From assembly GCA_910592005.1 (NCBI GenBank), contig CAJVPP010003104.1, positions 1-12,570 on the forward strand: a DNA stretch of 12,570 nt, read 5' to 3'. This document shows positions 7,583 to 12,570 of this stretch, piece by piece (position 1 is the first letter of the stretch; the number at the start of each line of letters is the position of its first letter). The notes under the pieces were generated by a model, which did no database searches, was not told the DNA's origin, and saw nothing but the letters and a program-made list of their open reading frames with translations. A program made the translations under genes and the position numbers. Origin of the DNA: Funneliformis mosseae (Eukaryota; Glomeromycota; Glomeromycetes; Glomerales; Glomeraceae).

Positions 7583-8225
7583 TTATTTTGCCTAATCAAT
7601 AATAGACTAAATGTTGTATTTAAGAAGGTACAGTTTGTTATTAATTATAGAGGAAAAGTAAGTGACATCTATAATTTGTGAAAGATCATTATCGATCATG
7701 TTACTACAAAGCCATGCAATATGGATGCATTAAAATTAAATATTAGTGTTGATGAATTAAAAGAACATTCTGAATATAGGGTAAATAGATTCTGTTTTTT
7801 TGAGACTGATCTAGGATTATGATTAAGGTAGAATTATTGACGTATGTTGTATGATAATTTTGTTAGAAACAAAATGTGATCTTATAGCTTTTCTAATAAT
7901 TTTTTGATCAGGATATGGTAAGTTATAAAGAAACTCTTATTAGCTAAGTTCTGAATTACTTTGCTTTTTATCAAATTACTTTGATAGTTTATAAAATAGA
8001 AGGTATACTTTAGAAATTTTTTATCACAACCCTTGTGAATATATCTCTGTGGTTGCGAATCCATTTAAAGATTGATAATCATCTTTTTTATATGAATTTA
8101 ATATGTGATAATTATTTTAAAAATCAACTAATCAGGCTTAAGCTTGCTATGCTGGTGAGAAGGAGATCATAATATATAACCCATAGAAGGAGAAAAATGA
8201 CCTCTTCCTGATCAATGCCAACAAG
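7583..8225 (-). pseudogene. LINE reverse transcriptase, C-terminal half and connection
   Basis: Immediately beyond the inserted element the frame resumes as LVGIDQEEVIFLLLW and VIYYDLLLTSIAS, the block with the conserved G-(Q/E)-G-x-x-(S/L)-P pattern. Gly has become Glu and Ser-Pro has become Phe-Leu, again by transitions. FATTEI follows near 8050. The catalytic (Y/F)-x-D-D box expected next is not visible: two stops and apparently missing codons occupy its place around 8010-8030. The remaining connection region is badly shifted; SQIIDVTYFSSIINNKLYLL near 7640-7690 reads in the same frame as the RNase H domain downstream. Confidence 0.8.
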
Positions 8226-8233
8226 GATATCAT
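8226..8233. repeat. Target-site duplication, left copy (GATATCAT)
   Basis: This 8-bp direct repeat is identical to 9356-9363 and lies at the exact point where the LINE reverse-transcriptase frame is interrupted. Confidence 0.88.
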
Positions 8234-8248
8234 TAATATTCTATAAAA

Positions 8249-8396
8249 TCAGATCAGATCAGATTTTATCCAAATCTGATCCAATCTGATTTTTATTTTT
8301 TAGAATCTGAATCTGATCTGAATCTGACAGATCAAATCTTAAATCTAAATCTGACAGATCAATTTAAATCCAAATCTGATCTGATTTGAATCTAAA
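8249..8396. repeat. Left subterminal arm, GATCTGA-rich
   Basis: Dense degenerate repeats of 6-12 bp words such as AGATCAGATC, AATCTGATC and TCTGAATCTGACAGATC. The words are partly self-complementary, so they match the right arm in both orientations. In hAT-type elements repeated subterminal motifs are transposase binding sites; that role here is inference. Confidence 0.75.
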
Positions 8397-8398
8397 AG

Positions 8399-9212
8399 TT
8401 TATTGAAAAAATGAATTTTCAGTTTAAAAGAGATCCAAAAATGTTTTTTTTCAATGAAAGGAATGTTTCAACTCTAAAAGAGTTCTGAAAAGTCATTCCT
8501 TTTTATTGAAAGGAACCTTTTCAGCTCTAAAAAAGTTCTAAAAAGTCATTCCTTTTTATTGAAAGAAACCTTTTCAGCTCTAAAAGAGTTTTAAAAAATC
8601 GTTCCTTTTTATTGAAAGAAATCTTACAACTCTAAAAAAGTTCTGAAAAGTCATTCCTTTTCATTGAAAGGAACTTTTTCAGCTCTAAATGAGTTCAGAA
8701 AAGTCATTCTTTTTCATTAAAAGGAATCTTTCAGCTTTAAAAGAATTTTGAAAAGTCATTCCTTTTTATTGAAAAGAACTTTTTGGCTCTAAAAGAGTTT
8801 TAAAAAGTCATTCCTTTTCAATAAAAGGAACTTTTTAGCTTTAAAGAATGTCCAAAAATTCATTTCTTTTCAATGAAAGGAACTTTTCAGTTCTAAAGAG
8901 TCTAAAAATTCGTTTCTTTTCAATAAAAGGAACTTTCAGTTCTAAAGAATCTGAAAATTCATTTCTTTTCAATAAAAGGAACTTTTCAGTTCTAGAAAAG
9001 TTCTGAAAATTTGTTCCTTTTCAATGAAAAGAACTTTTCAGCTCTAAAAAAAGTCCAAAAATTCATTTCTTTTCAATGAAAGGAACTTTTTAGTTCTAAA
9101 AAAAATCTGAAAATTCGTTTCTTTTTAATGAAAGGAAATTTTCAGCTCTTAAAGAAATCCAAAAATTAGTTCCTTTTTATTGAAAAGGAACTTTTCAACT
9201 TTAAAAAAGTTA
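8399..9212. repeat. Core tandem array of about 15 fold-back units
   Basis: About fifteen head-to-tail units of roughly 50-54 bp. A typical unit contains TTCCTTTTTATTGAAAGGAA, a hairpin with 7-bp arms, followed by CTTTTCAG, a short spacer with CTCTAAAAGAG, and CTGAAAAG, a second hairpin. Units on the left mostly have TTATTGAAAGG and GTCATTCC; those from about 8815 rightwards mostly have TTCAATGAAAGG and ATTCATTTC, so the array has two sub-families. Variation is mostly transitions and changes in A-run length. There are no unique spacers. Confidence 0.88.
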
Positions 9213-9213
9213 A

Positions 9214-9345
9214 ATTCAGATCTGATAAATCAGATCTGAATCCAATCTGAATCTGACAGATTAGATCTGATCTGAATCTGAATTTGAATTAGATCTGAAT
9301 CTGATTTATTAGATTTAGATTGGATTCAGATCGATTTAAATCTGT
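9214..9345. repeat. Right subterminal arm, GATCTGA-rich
   Basis: Counterpart of the left arm, with AGATCTGATAAATCAGATCT (a near-perfect palindrome) and repeated AATCTGAATCTGACAGAT. It lies between the tandem core and the right end of the nested element. Confidence 0.75.
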
Positions 9346-9355
9346 GTAGAACTTA

Positions 9356-9363
9356 GATATCAT
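9356..9363. repeat. Target-site duplication, right copy (GATATCAT)
   Basis: Identical to 8226-8233. On the - strand it encodes the Asp-Ile after which the reverse transcriptase continues, in frame, at 8225. Confidence 0.88.
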
Positions 9364-9989
9364 AGAAATCAGTATTACCATATATAGTGAAAACACTATT
9401 TTTTCTATTGAGAAATAAATTAGTAATAAGCATTATGAAAGAATCTGAAATTTTTAATTTATATAGAGCTTTTTTACATGTAAATATTAACTCAATCATA
9501 TGCTTTTAACATATCTTGAAAAAGTATGTAAATGTTTGATTTGTAGTATTCAGGCATTTTTCTTTTTAAACGGTAGAATTCTAAAATATTATTAACTATA
9601 TGCAGAGGTTCTAGTGTCAATTGATGTGGTAAATCAGCGAAGTTGAGTCCTTTAAGAACTTTGTTCTTGACAAATATATCTTACAGCCATTGATTCAACA
9701 ACTTAATAAAAGCTTTTCTGATTATTTCAAGTAGTGTAATTGATCTGGTGTTATCAAATTGACAGTTCTATGGTTTAGACTTTAGTATTAGATATATGAA
9801 AGCTGAATTCCACTGTGTTGGAGTAAACTTATTAATTAGATATGCACTAATAATATTGTAGAGAATATTCTTGCATTTTAGGCTGAGCTTCTTTAACAAC
9901 TCATTAGTAATCTTTGATGGATCTGAAGCTTCCTGTCAGGTAAATGTTTAATGATGTTGTTCTATTCATCAATTGTTAGAAGATACATG
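9364..9989 (-). pseudogene. LINE reverse transcriptase, N-terminal half
   Basis: The domain would copy the element RNA into DNA at the nicked target. From 9932 the frame gives DPSKITNELLKKL, then PTQWNSAFIYLILKSKP, a TAG where Trp is expected, FDNTRSITLLEIIRKAF, NKVLKGLNFADLP and LFQDMLKAYD. The first Asp of that last motif (9513-9515) is the block A metal ligand and is retained. The following TGA (9492-9494) lies where Arg (CGA) is usual. The domain then continues with MLITNLFLNRKNSVFTIYG and is cut at 9363 by the inserted element. Leu/Ser in LILKSK and RSITLLE, in place of the usual Pro, are C-to-T changes. The wording is close to reverse transcriptases I associate with arbuscular mycorrhizal fungi. 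Confidence 0.9.
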
Positions 9990-11239
9990 AGAGTATCATA
10001 AGCGTTCTCAGAAATGTCTTTAATAGAATTATAGTATTTTTCCATTAGGCCAATTTAAAGAGAAATTGTCATTTCTTGGATCTATGACGATTCTATTTGT
10101 AGAGCTAGCAACAGTTGAAAATATTGTGCAATTTGAAGTTTGATAGCATCAAGATCTAAAACCAAATGTTGATCTGGTATATTATGATTTATCAAGATAC
10201 AGTCTAATACAATGGTTTTTTTATTTCTTTTTAAGAAAGAATCTATCATTTTGGTAGGAGCATCTTTGAAATTATCTACACGTCTTTGAATGAATTAATA
10301 TATACAATTATTATTTCTTTTTTACTGATGATAAATTATTTTGCATGTAATGATTTCAAAATGTCATGCTTTAGTTCATATAAATATAGAAGTAGTTAGT
10401 TATTTTCATAATGTCCATCTAATGAACTAGAAGAAATAAGATGTTCAGCTGCAGTTTTAAGAATAAAATTGTGATCTGTAGATGAAATAGGAAAGAAATT
10501 TTGTGAAGTAGTGTTAAGAAAGAAAGAGAATAGGAAAAAAATTTTGCATCAATAATAAAGTTTTTGAATTTTGTTAATTTGTTTGTGAATTGAGGAATTT
10601 AAACATTGTTACCAAGTTCGTTTTCATTTATCTTAATGTCTAAGTTGAGTGACTGCAGCAGTTAATTCTACTTATTGAAGTTTCTGACCTTAGGATTTTC
10701 TCTAAGTCTTACAGGTATCTGCTATACTTGAATCAACTTGGCAATTTATTACATCTTAGAATTTAAATATATGTCTCAATAAAAATATACTTAAATATAA
10801 TAAAATAATAAAATTAATATAAACTATAAAGTAATAAAAAGAAATAAAATAGATTACAGATATTAAAGAAATTACAGATAAAATAGAATAAACAGAATAA
10901 ATAAACTGTATAGAAAATACAGAAGAAATAAGTATAATAGATAAAACAGAAATTATTGTTGATCATTGTTTGACACAGCAGTAACATCATCTAACGTGAG
11001 ATCATTATTGATTGACAGATCTTATGTGATATTTGAAGTTATAATTTCTTTCATTAACAACATGAATAGAGAAAATTATGATGAGCTGATGTGATTTATT
11101 TTGGGATATATTTAGATGCTGATATCATAACAGTTTGGGTAAAAAACTCCTAAGTTTTGTTAATGAACTTGTTTGAAATGCAGAGATTTTGGATTGAGAT
11201 ATCATTAAATTTACTATTTTGTTTAAGTAATAGATCAAC
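9990..11239 (-). pseudogene. LINE linker between endonuclease and reverse transcriptase
   Basis: Degraded coding sequence connects the two catalytic domains. Recognisable pieces include DKVDLLLKQNSKFNDI near 11200, DLEKILRSETSISRI near 10690, and ISENAYDTLMYLLTI near 9990-10035. Reading frame changes several times and stops are frequent. The stretch at about 10770-10960 is markedly more A+T-rich and repetitive (ACAGATA/ACAGAA words on the + strand) than the rest and codes for nothing recognisable. It may be an expansion or a small insertion. Confidence 0.6.
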
Positions 11240-12131
11240 TTTATCTGAGAAGAGATCCCAATGAAGATAAGTAGTTTTATCATAAAGAAAGGATTGTTTT
11301 ATGATTTTGTGTTGCTTTTAATAGGCTGAAAATGGTTGGGAAAAAAAATTTTTTTTATAAAGAGTAATTAGTAATGGGTAGTGATTAGTTGAATATAGAT
11401 AACAGAAGTTGCTTAGAATATGGAATGAAGTGAGATCATGTGACAGGTTGGTAGAGGTAAAGATATAGTCTATATGGGATATTGAATCATAAGAAGAAGA
11501 AAAATGGAAAGTAAGAGGATATGTGAATTAGAAGGAGGTGAAAATGTGAATAAAACCAAGGTTAATGATATTATGAAAGAAATTTTGCAGCTGCTTTTGA
11601 AGTTTGAATCTATATTTTCTGCTTATATCTATATTAAAATCTCCTATTAAAATATATAGAAATTGTGATGTAAACTATCTATTAAAATATTTATCAATTT
11701 TTTTTGATTTGAAGACGATATTGGTAATCTTTTTTATTATAGTAAGAAGCTGGTAAGTAGACTTGAATAACCTGAAGTTTGAATTTGTTTTTGAATTGAA
11801 AGTTAAGGTAAATAATATGATCAAAAAATGAAGCTTGATTAAAAATATGTATGCTTAGATTGTTACAAATTATTAATCTGACACCTTAACAGTTTTGATG
11901 TTGATTAGAAAAATGAAAAAAATATTTAAAAGATTTGTTATGAATGTTTTTGCTAAAATGATAAACTTGTAATAGGTTAAAATGTGTTTCACTTAAACCT
12001 AATATGTCTATGTTAAAGTTGTTAAAAAAGAAGTCAATATTTTGAAGTTTAGATTTAAATGAACAGTTTCTAACATTATGTATCGCAAAGGAAATGAGAT
12101 TCTGATTATTGATAATATTTGTGAAAGAGTC
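11240..12131 (-). pseudogene. LINE APE-type endonuclease domain, degraded
   Basis: This domain would nick the genomic target to prime reverse transcription. Motifs appear in the expected order: ISFAIHNVRNC (about 12066-12100, Asn), DILGLSETHF (about 11978-12010, catalytic Glu in SETH), IQVYLPASYY, LIGDFNIDIS (about 11620-11650, Asp/Asn), SHIDYIF (about 11459-11480) and TNHYP (11375-11389). The last motif is normally SDH, so the Asp has become Asn (a G-to-A-type change) next to a retained His. The frame is open from 12131 to 11889, is stopped by TAA at 11886-11888, and shifts once just after QIKKN near 11695. Confidence 0.88.
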
Positions 12132-12149
12132 ATTTAAAAGAAAATTATT

Positions 12150-12570
12150 ATTATAAGGAATTGTCTAATGTGATTCTATACTATTATTTGTTAATTGTAT
12201 ATTCATTTAGAAGAAGAAGAAAGCGTTTGAAGGATTTGTTAAATGTTATTTGCAATGTTTTTAATTTTAGATTGGGATTTTACAAATTGATTCTCTAATT
12301 TGATAACTTTATCTAGTAGAGATGTGTTATTTGTAAGATTTGTAAGGAGTTAATCGAGTGATAGTTTGAGTGATAGTTCTGGAGAATCATCAAATTCTAT
12401 TTCACTGTCATATAATCCTTTAGTGTGAACTATGTTGTTACATTTTTTCAATTTAGTTATATGATAATCTATATTTTCTTAGTTTTCTTGGAAAATGATG
12501 ATTTCATTTTTTGCTATAATAATCTCATTATTAAGAACGATTAGCTTATTATCTATATCATTTAAACATT
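12150..12570 (-). pseudogene. LINE leader region with coiled-coil character
   Basis: The frame starting at the window edge reads LNDIDNKLIVLNNEIIIAKN and, further on, LLDKVIKLENQFVKSQSKI, with regularly spaced Leu/Ile and many polar residues. This is the look of a coiled coil, as in LINE ORF1 proteins or in the N-terminal extension before the endonuclease. An acidic patch (EIEFDDSPELS) lies between the two helical stretches. In-frame TAA codons sit where Gln would fit (for example after QEN, and before LLTNL). The true start is beyond 12570, so I cannot tell whether this is a separate ORF1 or part of the same polyprotein. Confidence 0.55.

Larger units (their letters stand above)
8234..9355. 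mobile_element. hAT-like non-autonomous element nested in the LINE
   Basis: The 1,122-bp unit is bounded by perfect 8-bp direct repeats. Its ends are imperfect inverted repeats: TAATATTCTATAAAATCAGA at the left; the complement of the right end begins TAAGTTCTACACAGATTT. Inside are two arms rich in GATCTGAT/TCTGAATC words and a core of short tandem units. There is no coding capacity. An 8-bp duplication with short inverted ends and repeated subterminal motifs is typical of the hAT superfamily, so it is probably a MITE-like element mobilised in trans. The LINE reading frame resumes in phase on its far side, which fixes the boundaries independently of the repeat structure. Family assignment is inference; no transposase is present. 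Confidence 0.82.
5844..12570 (-). mobile_element. Dead LINE (non-LTR retrotransposon), 5' end outside window
   Basis: Read from 12570 downwards, the - strand carries the ordered remains of a LINE polyprotein: coiled-coil leader, APE-type endonuclease, linker, reverse transcriptase, RNase H, CCHC knuckle and C-terminal tail. It ends in a short A run (T9 on the + strand, 5844-5852). No LTRs, integrase or protease are seen. Less the 1.1-kb insertion at 8234-9355 and one 8-bp target duplication, about 5.6 kb of LINE is present. Stops fall where CAA/CAG, TGG or CGA codons would be expected, and there are several frameshifts, so it is inactive. A target duplication cannot be checked because the 5' end lies beyond the window. 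The exact 3' end is uncertain. Confidence 0.9.

Noticed and set aside
7882..8064. Open frame of 60 codons with ATG on the - strand
   Set aside because: It overlaps the reverse-transcriptase remnant in a different frame from the block reading FATTEI and has no recognisable content.
8399..9212. CRISPR-like or bacterial repeat array of palindromic units
   Set aside because: Units are tandem and diverged, with no unique spacers, and the whole array lies inside a transposon with its own target duplication.
8234..9355. Centromeric or subtelomeric satellite block
   Set aside because: The 8-bp duplication and the exact interruption of a reading frame show a single insertion into a LINE, so the array is internal to an element.
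5844..12570. Alternative genetic code with TAA/TAG read as Gln, as in some ciliates, which would open the LINE frame
   Set aside because: TAG also occurs at Trp positions, TGA at Arg and Trp positions, and there are several frameshifts. Decay explains all of these and a single reassignment does not.
5844..12570. LTR retrotransposon or integrated virus
   Set aside because: The order is endonuclease, reverse transcriptase, RNase H, CCHC. There is no protease, integrase, capsid or LTR, and the endonuclease is of APE type, which defines a LINE.

Overview
The window is strongly A+T-rich eukaryotic DNA with no intact gene. It is a graveyard of transposable elements. The retroelement, the Tc1/mariner fragments and the overall composition look most like the repeat-rich genome of an arbuscular mycorrhizal fungus (Glomeromycotina, Rhizophagus/Gigaspora type). 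That placement is an inference from remembered family resemblance and was not tested by a search.

Left half (1-5843): very A+T-rich DNA with scattered small DNA-transposon remains. In order there are: a 33-bp minisatellite (179 to about 310) whose one open frame encodes an 11-residue repeat; a weak inverted-repeat element (1120-1335); a 127-bp fold-back MITE with TA target duplications (1489-1615); a 586-bp Tc1/mariner deletion derivative (2199-2784) that keeps the start and end of its transposase but has lost the middle; a possible MITE (3442-3597); a 149-bp MITE (3646-3794) with termini related to the first one; and a badly decayed Tc1/mariner transposase on the + strand (about 4200-5178). 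The DNA between them is low-complexity A+T in which I find no gene.

Right half (about 5844-12570, continuing past the window edge): one long, dead non-LTR retrotransposon (LINE) on the - strand. Reading from 12570 downwards there is a coiled-coil-like leader, an APE-type endonuclease, a linker, a reverse transcriptase, an RNase H domain, a CCHC zinc knuckle, a C-terminal tail and a short poly(A) end. The frame is broken by many stops, mostly where Gln, Trp or Arg codons would be expected, and by several frameshifts.

The clearest structural discovery is a 1,122-bp element (8234-9355) inserted inside the reverse transcriptase. It is flanked by a perfect 8-bp duplication, GATATCAT, and the reverse-transcriptase frame reads on exactly across the insertion site once one copy of the duplication is discounted. 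It looks like a non-autonomous hAT-like element. It has GATCTGA-rich subterminal arms and a core of about 15 tandem units of 50-54 bp, each able to fold into two hairpins.

The elements do not work together as a pathway. They record successive insertions followed by transition-type (C to T / G to A) decay, which could reflect cytosine methylation and deamination or a RIP-like process. I see no cellular operon, RNA gene, CRISPR array or new biochemical system.
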